A DNA stretch of 13,048 nucleotides from an uncultured Clostridia bacterium (GTDB taxonomy: Bacteria; Bacillota; Clostridia; UBA1381). The stretch's first letter is position 1. Each line of letters opens with the position of its first letter. The translations under genes and the position numbers were made by a program. Below the pieces are notes generated by a model that saw only the letters and a program-made list of their open reading frames with translations, was not told where the DNA came from and did not search any database. Shown here piece by piece: positions 1-7,851 of this stretch. Location: positions 5,178 through 18,225 of the forward strand of contig CAJTPP010000053.1 in the NCBI GenBank assembly GCA_910578235.1. Reading direction: 5' to 3'.

Positions 1-3000
1 CGTCTGTGCTGAAGTTCTGCGGTTCTACTGTCTTTTCTTTCATATTTTCAGTCAATTCCACATGAACCCTTTCAACACCTATAAGCCTATCATCAGAACT
101 ATATGCCGCAAATATTACGTCATATTCTCCCGCCTCAGGCGAACCTATCAACGCGTTACCGTCCTCTGTATATACTACAAAATTATTAATAGGCGTTCTA
201 TCAAACTGAGCTGTATAAGTTGTCATTTCAGTAACCTCTACAATCTCCTTATCCCAGCCGATAAATCTATAGGAATATTTATCATCTGATTCTCTTGTCG
301 GCTCACTGCCGCGATAATCAGGTATTGTACCAACCTCTACAATCTCACTCTGCAAAGTTGTGTTATCATAATTTACAAATGTGATTGTAAATGCCGGCGG
401 CGCATCCTGTGTCCATTTAGCCCAGAACGCTTTATCACCAAAATCGTCCGCTGTTACAGCATTAACCGGCTCGCCGTTATAATCCTCATTGTCATACCAG
501 CCGACAAAATAGAAGTCATCCTTATGCGGTGTCGGAAGCGCCACGCCTGTACCGCAGGTGTATTCCATATAAGCTTCCTCATTATCAAGTATTCCCTCGT
601 CAAGATTTAACATTAAGCTGTAAACTCTCGGAGCGGCTTCAAACTGAGCTGTATATGTCGTATCTCCCGTTACCGATGTGATGGCGGGACTCCATCCGAC
701 AAACGTATAAGTATACTTATCGTCCGCATCTTTTTCGGGTACCGCTCCTGTATATTCAGGACGCTTTCCGAATTCCACATTAGTTTTCTGTAATAATCTG
801 TTATTATAATTTACAAATCTTATTACATACTCGTTTGTTTTCCATTTAGCCCAATATACCTTGTTACCCGTGTCTTGTGCGCTGATTTCCGTTACTGCCG
901 TGCCTTCACATTCAGCATTGTCAAACCAGCCCTCAAATGTGTAATTATCTCTTGACGGAACAGGCAGCACCGCGCCTTCTCCATATGTATATTCAGTTAA
1001 ATTCTCGGCAAGCGTACCGCCGTTTGTATTAAGAGTTACAGAATATCCGTTTTCTGCCCATTTAGCCCAGTATTCTTTATTGCCAAAATCTTTTGCTGTA
1101 ATTTCCGTTACTGCCGTGCCTTCACATTCAGCATTATCAAACCAGCCCGCAAAATTATAGCCATCCTTATGCGGCTCGGGAAGTACAGCTCCTTCTCCAT
1201 ATGTATATTCAGTTAAATTCTCGGCAAGCGTACCGCCGTTTACATTCAGGTTTACAGAATATTCAGCCACAGTCCATTTAGCCCAGAATGTCTTGTCTTC
1301 TGTTTCGCTCGCTCCGATTTCCGTCACCGCTGTACCCGTAAGTTCAGCATTATCAAACCAGCCCGCGAAATTATAGCCATCCTTATGCGGCTCGGGAAGT
1401 GTCAAAGGAGTACCTGTATTATATATCGTATACTGCCACTCGTCATCAATCTTTCCGCCGTCCTTGTTGTATACTACTCTCAGCGCTACGACAGCTTTCA
1501 TAGGATAACCTTTAGCTTCACCTACAAGATTTCCATCTTCATCCCTTATATATTCTGCCTTATATCCGTTTACACGAATATCTACAGGCGGGGCATATTG
1601 TGCATATGCGATTTTCATATCATTAGTAATTTCACTTCCTGTAATAATCGACAAATGTTTATTATCATAACTCATACCTGTCAGCTTAACAGGCACTAAC
1701 GTCTGTACATAAATATCCTGAATAGTATCAACATTACCAATTGTAAGCTGACGACTACCGTTTATATAAATCGCATCTCCTTTTTCAGCACTGTTGCCGA
1801 TAAACTTATCACTTGATGTTGTAACAGTATTTCCCGACCATACAGCTCCGCCATTTACTGCTGTATTGTCGGTAAATGTATTACTAGTTAAAGAAATTCC
1901 CTCTTTGTTAATCCATACAGCTCCGCCATTTCTTCCGGCTGTATTATTTTCAAAAGTACATCCTGAAACTTTTGCTAAATTACCACAGAATAATGCTCCG
2001 CCATCCTGTGCAGCTCTGTTATTTCTGAATACTCCGTTTGTCAGCGTAAGGTTAACAGCGTCACCGCCCTGATTGAAAAATACCACACCGCCGTTACCGG
2101 CTGAATAGTTATTTTCAAACGTTCCGCCACTTATTATAAGTGTTTTTTTACCCATCCAGAATACTCCGCCTTCAGTGCCGCCTTTATTGTTACTAAATAT
2201 ACCGTTCTGAACATTAACACTTGTATTATTATCCGCACAAATCGCAGAGGTTCTTGAGTTCTCCAAACCATTATTTCCTGTAATCTCACCGTCATAAATA
2301 GTTATTACAGATGAATTGTTACCTCGTATATACATTGCTGAACCGAATACCGTTGACGCATTATTACGAATAACACCTCCATTCATAGTAATAGTAGAGT
2401 CAATTCCCCATATTGCTCCGCCTGTCAGGTTATCATCAAGGATTTGTTCTGCATTATTTCCAACAGTTCCTGTATTATAGTTATTCTGCATAATCGCGCC
2501 GTCTGAAAGTATAAGCTCAGTCCCTGCGTATGACAGTATAAACGGAGCTGTAGCCGTCAAACCACTGTTAGTTAATCCGCGCTTAACAACAGGGTCCTCT
2601 TCTCCTGTCCATACTGCGCCGCCGTCAAAGATAATATTTTTTAATGTAATGGCAGATTGATCGGTCATAAGAATAAATGATTTTTTATACTCACTTCCGC
2701 GGCTCAGTGTATGTCCCTGACCGTCTATTGTAAACTTCTTTCCTGACACTGCTATCGTATCATTAACTTCAATATCCTTGCATACGCGTATAGTTGAATT
2801 TTCAGGCGCATTGTCTATTGCTTTTTTTAGAGAATCATAGCCATTTGTACCGTTAATAGCCTCATAATCTCCAATCATTATATGTGCGGAATCCGAATAT
2901 ATACTTTCACTTACCTTATTATTTTTATCTTTAACATATACGGCAGCATAATAATATCCGTCCTGTTCAGGTATATATTCAGCTTTTGTCGCGCCGGTAA

Positions 3001-6000
3001 TCGCAGTACCGTTCTTTTCCTCTGTTTCACTTCTGTACCACTGATATGATAATGCATTATTGTTTTCTGATGACGCTATAACCTTTATTGGATTTATTTC
3101 ATCTCCAACTGCATATGTATCACCTACCGGTGATTTTTCTATCGTCACTTCCGGGAAGTTGACATTTACCTTAAAAGTCTGCTTTATCTTTGAGCCATCC
3201 AGAGTAATTGTTATCGTCTGTTCTCCTGTTATTGTCGGGTAATATCCGCGCATAGAATATGCATTTGTATTAACTTTGCTGCCATCAGGTAAAACAACCG
3301 TAACAACCATACCCTTTTTGTCAAAATCCTCACCTAAGATATATTCTGTTTTGTCAGGCGGTGTAACAATTATACTCTCCGCCGCTTGGGAAATACCTGC
3401 CACCTTATATCCTTCAATCGGAGATTCAGAATTTGCAAGAGTATGATGCAAATATACATATCCGTCTTGAACCGCCGCAAACGCTCCCTTATCACATACA
3501 AATCCATCAAGCGTTTTATGGTCAGTCATATATACTTTTTCAAGAGCTGTACAAGCGCTAAACGCTCCTGCGTCAATTGTCTTTACCGACTCAGGAATAG
3601 TAACAGCTTCTATTTCAGGCGTATTGGCAAAGGCTCCGTTTGTTATATTTACAACCTTATACTCGTATCCACCTACAGTAACAGTATCAGGAATTTCCAC
3701 ATTTCTTCCGCTTATATCTTCCGACGGGGTAAAACCTGTAAGCATACATTCAGTTTCTCCTGCCAATGCCTCAAAAGTAAATTCTCCATCCATAATATAT
3801 GAAAATACTGTTATATCTAAAGCAGTATTAATCTCTTCCTTATCCTTAAGCGACGCTTTAATAGTCTTTGTTCCCGCCGTTCTTGCAAAAATATCGCCGG
3901 TTATCGGAACATTTCCGTCCTTTGATAATTCCATATTATATTCTGACTCATTAAGTACTTTTTCTGTTCCGTCAGAATAAACAAGATGCGTACTCATTCC
4001 GCTTAAATCCATAGCATCGCCTATGTAGTACTGTGTTTTAAAGTTCTCGTCTGTATCAATACGAATTTCCTTTACAGCCTTTTCAGCATTAACGGTAAAA
4101 TTAGATGATAAACCGTTATGAACTACCTTTAAAGTATTTCTACCTTCCGCAAGAATAGGATTTTCAAACTCAAATTCATTAGGAAGCAAATACCATTTGT
4201 TTGTTCCGTCTGTTACCTGTACTAATATATTTGACTTGTCAAACGCATCCTGCGCATAATATTTTCTATCAGAAATAGTAACTGCTGAAATCGCTGTCGC
4301 TTCTCTGTCATTTGCTGATACCGAAACAGCAAAGCTTGTTTCTATTCCGTCATATGACGCAAAAACCTCTTTTATATCTGTTGAGTCAAATACATCTTCG
4401 CTCAATTCAAGCGCGCCTGCTGGAATAATACTTGTTGTGCCGTCATCATATAAAAGACGCGCGGTTATGCTGTCTAAATCCAGTCTGTCGCCAACCTTAT
4501 AATTTGTTTTTTCCGGAGCGATTTCAAGATTAAGCTCTTTAACTGTCTTTTCCGGACAAACCTGATTTTCATACAGCTTAAATTCCGCCGCTGTTGCATA
4601 TCCTCTGTTATAGTTTGAGAAAAACTTTACACCTGCTTTTGTAACCTTAATTTTTACATACTTAGTATATGCCGGCTCGTCAAAATCAATATACTGCTCA
4701 CGTGGGAATTCATCACTTGGACTCTTAACATATGCCCAGTTATTTGTACTTCCCGCGAGTTTCCACGTCTTTTTATCATTACTTATATATACTTCACAGC
4801 CTGTTATTGTTCCGTCATCCTCAGCCGGAGTTCTGAGCTTTGGAATATATCCTATCGCAGACACATAGTGAGGGTCACTTATCTCAAAAATAAATTCATC
4901 GCCATACGTTGGAACAACATTACCGGATTCATCCACCATTACCGCTACAGTATATTTCTTTTCCCAAAATGTATCTTTTCTTGTATCTATAGCATTTTTA
5001 GGCGGATTAGCTTTCATACTCTCCGGGCTGTCAGAAAGCTTTACATTTCCGCTTATTCTTAAATATCTGCGCTCCGGAGTATCATCTGCAGCCGTAAATT
5101 CAGCAACAAAATGCGGACCCGCAAGAAACGCGCCTGTCGCTTTTTTACGTACCCAGACAGTAACATTACCTTCAAACACGTCTTCACTTGTTAAGTCCTT
5201 CCATGTCTGTCCTCCGTCTGTTGAATACTCCAGGCCTTTTTGAAGATTTATGAACTTATCTTCATCATCATTTGGTATATTAGTAGTTTTATTTTTCGGA
5301 GGCATCGCATTTGTCGATATTGGAATTATATGTGAATATTTTGCGGTATCAAATTTACAATATATATCATTTGCGTCTGTTATCTGCGCAACTTCCTCCG
5401 GGGTAAGCTTATGAGAAATAACGCCTTCCTCATATGTCCATCTGTTCCACGTTTCTCCTCTGTCAAACGAATACAATAAGTCTTTACCCGTATTTACAAA
5501 ATTTTTGGTTAATGTAATAGACTGTGTTTCAAAAGAAAACTCCGCTATTTTGGCAAGCAGGGTTCTGCAATAACCCGCGCCCTCTATACATTGACTCGGC
5601 TGGAACATACCACTGTTCTCAGCAGTTGCGCTTGCGCTTATATCAAGCATTGATCTGACAAAACCTATAAGGTCAGCACGCTTAATAATATCATTAATTT
5701 TAGGATAAAGGAAGTTAATGATATATTCATACATCGGATGCGGATACCATTTAAGCGCTTCGGCGGCGCGCTCCGCAAGCGCATAATAATCATCATCTGT
5801 TTTTCCGAGCTTTTCATATAATCTTGCAATATTAACGTACGCGTCCAAATGGAAATACTGAGCTTCAAGCACTTTTTCATAAATTTCAAGCGCCTGTTCA
5901 TAATTTTCTTTTGCCGTCTGAATTTCCGCAAGATAAGCAAGATTTTCAGCCTTTTCATAATTTGTATTATGATTATTATACATAGCGTCAATACCAAGGA

Positions 6001-7462
6001 ATATATATCCGCCGTTCATAATTCCGTGATATCCAAAATTACTCCAGCCTGCAGGCACATGCGTATAACCGTATGTTGTGTAGTTGCTTCGCTGTATTCC
6101 GCTCATATTATATGAACTTGCACATGTCGGCTTACCATTATTATAGTAATAAGTTAAATAGGACATATGCACAGTAGGCTGACAAAGGTATCTTGCCGCC
6201 AGACCAAAAGCATTTCTCGTAACAGTACCGGTAAGCGAAATATCAACGCACACACCGCCTGCCTCATATGGCAGCCACTGCGGCTCAAAATATTTTTTCT
6301 TCTCATTTACGCCATAATCTACCTTGTAATCAAAAATCTCGTCATGATATTCAAGCGTATACTTATTGTTCCATTTGTCATAGTTTGCAGGGTCGTAATA
6401 TTGTGCGCTGGCAGGTTTATTGGGCTCTCTGTCATTTACCGTATATTTTACAGGCACTCTGTTGGCGTTGGAAGTTGTCGCTTTTACCGGGTTATCCATA
6501 TAATCAGGGTTTTTCATAATATTAACACGGTAATAGCGGTGTATCCATTGAAGCTGGTCGTTGTCCAAAGGACAGCCTACAACCATACGAAGCTCCTCTA
6601 CGTTATATTTAGTAAATTCGTCTGCAAGTAAATTACGGTTATAAAACCTTTTATATATTTCGTATCTCTCTACAGGCTCAGATTCATGGAACCACTGACG
6701 TTTTCCGGTAGGCGTGAAATTAAACCATGTGTATATAGGTACGCAGTGCGTAAGCGCAATCGCCGCCATCATACGCTTATACAGCGGCGCATTTTCAGTA
6801 TCATTCATATCCTCCTTGTGCTTTGTATATAATCTTGTCAGCACATCAAAGCTTTTAATATATGTATCCGGAGTAACTTGCCTGTTTTTTTGATAATATC
6901 CGTTTGCTTCAGGCTCTCCTCCATAGGAGTAATAGCGCAGCATTTGAATATCGGTAAACAGCCATTCCATACACGCGGCAAAATCAGCATTTTCATTCAT
7001 TTTTGCAGCAAGCCTGTCATAGCCTATCTTATCTACAAGTCTACGCTTAAGCAGTACATTTACATATTCTTCATTTTCTGTAAGGACAGAAGGATCTGCA
7101 CTTCCAATCTGTCCTGCAATTGCGTCAAGCTGTGCATCATATTGTTCAAGCGACAAAATAGCGCTGCCGGAATAAGCAACAGTGGTTTCGTACCCCCTCT
7201 CCTGAATTCTGGAATTATTTTCCATAGAGTCAAATGCAGGGATAACATCTGTGTTGTCCGTCTGGTCGAATGTGAGTATGTCATCCGAATTTACATGCAT
7301 CTCAACATCTTCATTATCCGCCTGTTCAGACATTAATGTATCATCCGAATTCACATATACTTCAGTATCTGTATTTTCCGCTGATGACACCGTCTGAAAT
7401 GCGCCTGTTATCGGCACTATCATTGATAATGCTAAAAATAGTGATAATATTCTTCGTCTCAT
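1..7462 (-). CDS. Giant secreted multidomain surface protein (C terminus outside window)
   Basis: One open frame of 2,487 codons runs to the window edge, so the C terminus and any cell-wall anchor are unseen. The start is supported by AAGGAGG at 7474-7480, 11 nt upstream. Residues 1-28 form a signal peptide (MRRR, hydrophobic core, likely cut after VSSA). Approximate order after that: a tandem acidic 20-residue repeat (40-80); a helical region; a transglutaminase-like domain (about 360-480, GGVC with Cys405, QPTVH with His432); a TPR-like segment (490-570); two small modules with YSxDxGxTW (640-787); an F5/8 type C/discoidin-like domain (800-962); three bacterial Ig-like domains (973-1219); a BspA-type LRR_5 segment (1220-1354); two more Ig-like domains (1357-1527); a beta-helix (1528-1924); and at least six InlB-type repeats (from about 1990). 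Export and surface display, probably for adhesion or glycan/protein binding, are inferred from the domains. The substrate is unknown. The frame was spot-checked at eight positions and no frameshift was found. Confidence 0.93.
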   Translation of the reverse strand, partial: MRRRILSLFLALSMIVPITGAFQTVSSAENTDTEVYVNSDDTLMSEQADNEDVEMHVNSDDILTFDQTDNTDVIPAFDSMENNSRIQERGYETTVAYSGSAILSLEQYDAQLDAIAGQIGSADPSVLTENEEYVNVLLKRRLVDKIGYDRLAAKMNENADFAACMEWLFTDIQMLRYYSYGGEPEANGYYQKNRQVTPDTYIKSFDVLTRLYTKHKEDMNDTENAPLYKRMMAAIALTHCVPIYTWFNFTPTGKRQWFHESEPVERYEIYKRFYNRNLLADEFTKYNVEELRMVVGCPLDNDQLQWIHRYYRVNIMKNPDYMDNPVKATTSNANRVPVKYTVNDREPNKPASAQYYDPANYDKWNNKYTLEYHDEIFDYKVDYGVNEKKKYFEPQWLPYEAGGVCVDISLTGTVTRNAFGLAARYLCQPTVHMSYLTYYYNNGKPTCASSYNMSGIQRSNYTTYGYTHVPAGWSNFGYHGIMNGGYIFLGIDAMYNNHNTNYEKAENLAYLAEIQTAKENYEQALEIYEKVLEAQYFHLDAYVNIARLYEKLGKTDDDYYALAERAAEALKWYPHPMYEYIINFLYPKINDIIKRADLIGFVRSMLDISASATAENSGMFQPSQCIEGAGYCRTLLAKIAEFSFETQSITLTKNFVNTGKDLLYSFDRGETWNRWTYEEGVISHKLTPEEVAQITDANDIYCKFDTAKYSHIIPISTNAMPPKNKTTNIPNDDEDKFINLQKGLEYSTDGGQTWKDLTSEDVFEGNVTVWVRKKATGAFLAGPHFVAEFTAADDTPERRYLRISGNVKLSDSPESMKANPPKNAIDTRKDTFWEKKYTVAVMVDESGNVVPTYGDEFIFEISDPHYVSAIGYIPKLRTPAEDDGTITGCEVYISNDKKTWKLAGSTNNWAYVKSPSDEFPREQYIDFDEPAYTKYVKIKVTKAGVKFFSNYNRGYATAAEFKLYENQVCPEKTVKELNLEIAPEKTNYKVGDRLDLDSITARLLYDDGTTSIIPAGALELSEDVFDSTDIKEVFASYDGIETSFAVSVSANDREATAISAVTISDRKYYAQDAFDKSNILVQVTDGTNKWYLLPNEFEFENPILAEGRNTLKVVHNGLSSNFTVNAEKAVKEIRIDTDENFKTQYYIGDAMDLSGMSTHLVYSDGTEKVLNESEYNMELSKDGNVPITGDIFARTAGTKTIKASLKDKEEINTALDITVFSYIMDGEFTFEALAGETECMLTGFTPSEDISGRNVEIPDTVTVGGYEYKVVNITNGAFANTPEIEAVTIPESVKTIDAGAFSACTALEKVYMTDHKTLDGFVCDKGAFAAVQDGYVYLHHTLANSESPIEGYKVAGISQAAESIIVTPPDKTEYILGEDFDKKGMVVTVVLPDGSKVNTNAYSMRGYYPTITGEQTITITLDGSKIKQTFKVNVNFPEVTIEKSPVGDTYAVGDEINPIKVIASSENNNALSYQWYRSETEEKNGTAITGATKAEYIPEQDGYYYAAVYVKDKNNKVSESIYSDSAHIMIGDYEAINGTNGYDSLKKAIDNAPENSTIRVCKDIEVNDTIAVSGKKFTIDGQGHTLSRGSEYKKSFILMTDQSAITLKNIIFDGGAVWTGEEDPVVKRGLTNSGLTATAPFILSYAGTELILSDGAIMQNNYNTGTVGNNAEQILDDNLTGGAIWGIDSTITMNGGVIRNNASTVFGSAMYIRGNNSSVITIYDGEITGNNGLENSRTSAICADNNTSVNVQNGIFSNNKGGTEGGVFWMGKKTLIISGGTFENNYSAGNGGVVFFNQGGDAVNLTLTNGVFRNNRAAQDGGALFCGNLAKVSGCTFENNTAGRNGGAVWINKEGISLTSNTFTDNTAVNGGAVWSGNTVTTSSDKFIGNSAEKGDAIYINGSRQLTIGNVDTIQDIYVQTLVPVKLTGMSYDNKHLSIITGSEITNDMKIAYAQYAPPVDIRVNGYKAEYIRDEDGNLVGEAKGYPMKAVVALRVVYNKDGGKIDDEWQYTIYNTGTPLTLPEPHKDGYNFAGWFDNAELTGTAVTEIGASETEDKTFWAKWTVAEYSVNLNVNGGTLAENLTEYTYGEGAVLPEPHKDGYNFAGWFDNAECEGTAVTEITAKDFGNKEYWAKWAENGYSVTLNTNGGTLAENLTEYTYGEGAVLPVPSRDNYTFEGWFDNAECEGTAVTEISAQDTGNKVYWAKWKTNEYVIRFVNYNNRLLQKTNVEFGKRPEYTGAVPEKDADDKYTYTFVGWSPAITSVTGDTTYTAQFEAAPRVYSLMLNLDEGILDNEEAYMEYTCGTGVALPTPHKDDFYFVGWYDNEDYNGEPVNAVTADDFGDKAFWAKWTQDAPPAFTITFVNYDNTTLQSEIVEVGTIPDYRGSEPTRESDDKYSYRFIGWDKEIVEVTEMTTYTAQFDRTPINNFVVYTEDGNALIGSPEAGEYDVIFAAYSSDDRLIGVERVHVELTENMKEKTVEPQNFSTD
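205..1489 (-). repeat. Six InlB/Listeria-Bacteroides-type protein repeats within the giant gene
   Basis: Six consecutive modules of about 65-75 residues are read on the minus strand. Four end in WAKW (W codons at 1274, 1058, 842 and 413) and carry GYNFAGWFDNAE-like cores. The other two end in TYTAQF and have FVNYxN and F(V/I)GW cores. The order from the N terminus is A-A-A-B-A-B, where A is the WAKW type and B the TAQF type. The pattern matches the InlB B-repeat / Listeria-Bacteroides repeat family (beta-grasp-like spacer modules common in secreted proteins of Firmicutes). A different sequence follows nearer the window edge, so the array may end there or resume outside. The role is inferred to be a stalk that extends the functional domains from the surface. 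Confidence 0.85.
842..1489 (-). repeat. Three 216-bp tandem DNA repeats (72 codons each)
   Basis: The first three A-type modules are spaced exactly 216 bp apart (842-1057, 1058-1273, 1274-1489) and are highly similar at DNA level, not only in protein. For example, the stretch around 1139-1184 recurs nearly unchanged around 1354-1399, and the stretch around 1188-1250 recurs around 970-1023. Conserved third codon positions point to recent duplication or gene conversion. The fourth A-type module (413-627) has the same protein pattern but has diverged in DNA. Confidence 0.88.
1690..2880 (-). other. Beta-helix segment with Pmp-like FxxN/GGA repeats (inside giant gene)
   Basis: Residues of about 1528-1924 of the giant protein start with a segment typical of parallel beta-helix proteins (a run of predicted short strands including FTIDGQGHTL). 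They continue with eight or nine repeats of the form FxxNxA...GGA(V/L)(W/F), for instance TFENNTAGRNGGAVW and VFRNNRAAQDGGALF. This ladder resembles the chlamydial polymorphic membrane protein repeat (FxxN and GGAI motifs) and other right-handed beta-helices. In known families such a fold forms elongated adhesins or polysaccharide-active surfaces. I see no recognisable lyase active site, so an adhesive or structural role is more likely. This is an inference. Confidence 0.8.
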
Positions 7463-7674
7463 TTTAAAAAAATCCTCCTTAAATTTTTATTACATATAAA
7501 AACACAATTAAAGCTATGATTTTATAGTCTTAACTGTGGAATACAAAGATTTATGATGATTATTAAAATAAAATCACCAAACAGACCTATATTAAATTAT
7601 ATCAGCCTGAATTACATTTTCCTCTGTAGTCTGTTAAGTAATCTTATCTTAAAATCTTGTTTTATTTACCTAAA
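7463..7674 (-). other. Long AT-rich 5' leader of the giant gene
   Basis: If transcription starts about 7 nt past the predicted -10 box, the mRNA has a leader of about 205 nt before the ribosome binding site and ATG. It is AT-rich and contains one long-range pairing possibility: AACAGAC (plus strand 7629-7635 as its complement) with GGTCTGTT further downstream. I could not match it to a known riboswitch; in particular the conserved core of c-di-GMP-I switches is absent. No credible gene lies in it: a 68-codon plus-strand frame at 7553-7759 has no good ribosome binding site and a low-complexity AT-driven composition. Confidence 0.45.
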
Positions 7675-7704
7675 AGTATACCATATTAAGCCATTCTGTG
7701 TCAA
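7675..7704 (-). promoter_or_regulatory. Candidate sigma-A promoter of the giant surface-protein gene
   Basis: On the minus strand a perfect TTGACA (-35, 7699-7704) is followed after 18 bp by TATACT (-10, 7675-7680), with an extended -10 TG one base upstream. It faces the giant gene. Both hexamers are near consensus, so strong basal transcription is expected. The start would be near 7668. Confidence 0.75.
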
Positions 7705-7798
7705 GATGTTCACATTGTATTCAGGCCCTCCAAACACCGATAAATACAGTGTTACATAAATTTAATATTAATGTTGTGAATTTTTAACATATAGAATT

Positions 7799-7835
7799 AT
7801 AAATTTAAAAAGACCGCTTTTAAAAAGCGGTCTTT
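7799..7835 (-). terminator. Rho-independent terminator of spoIIE
   Basis: An inverted repeat AAAGACCGC (7809-7817) and GCGGTCTTT (7827-7835) with an AT-only loop lies just past the spoIIE stop codon at 7852. In the spoIIE direction the stem is followed by a T-rich run (TTTAAATTT), as expected for intrinsic termination. It separates spoIIE from the downstream surface-protein gene, which has its own promoter. Confidence 0.85.
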
Positions 7836-7851
7836 CGCTTATACCAACTGT

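Noticed and set aside
842..1489. CRISPR-like repeat array
   Set aside because: Repeats are 216 bp, contiguous and in frame, with no unique spacers. They encode protein modules.
6167..6631. Plus-strand reading frame of 154 codons
   Set aside because: It lies wholly antisense to the giant gene, has no ribosome binding site, and its composition is that of a shadow of coding DNA. The same holds for the other plus-strand frames between 62 and 7336.
7463..7674. Cyclic di-GMP riboswitch controlling the surface protein
   Set aside because: Attractive for an adhesin gene, but the conserved c-di-GMP-I core sequences are not present in the leader.
7553..7759. Small plus-strand gene in the leader region
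   Set aside because: AT-driven Ile/Leu/Asn/Lys-rich sequence, no ribosome binding site, and opposed to a strong promoter on the other strand.
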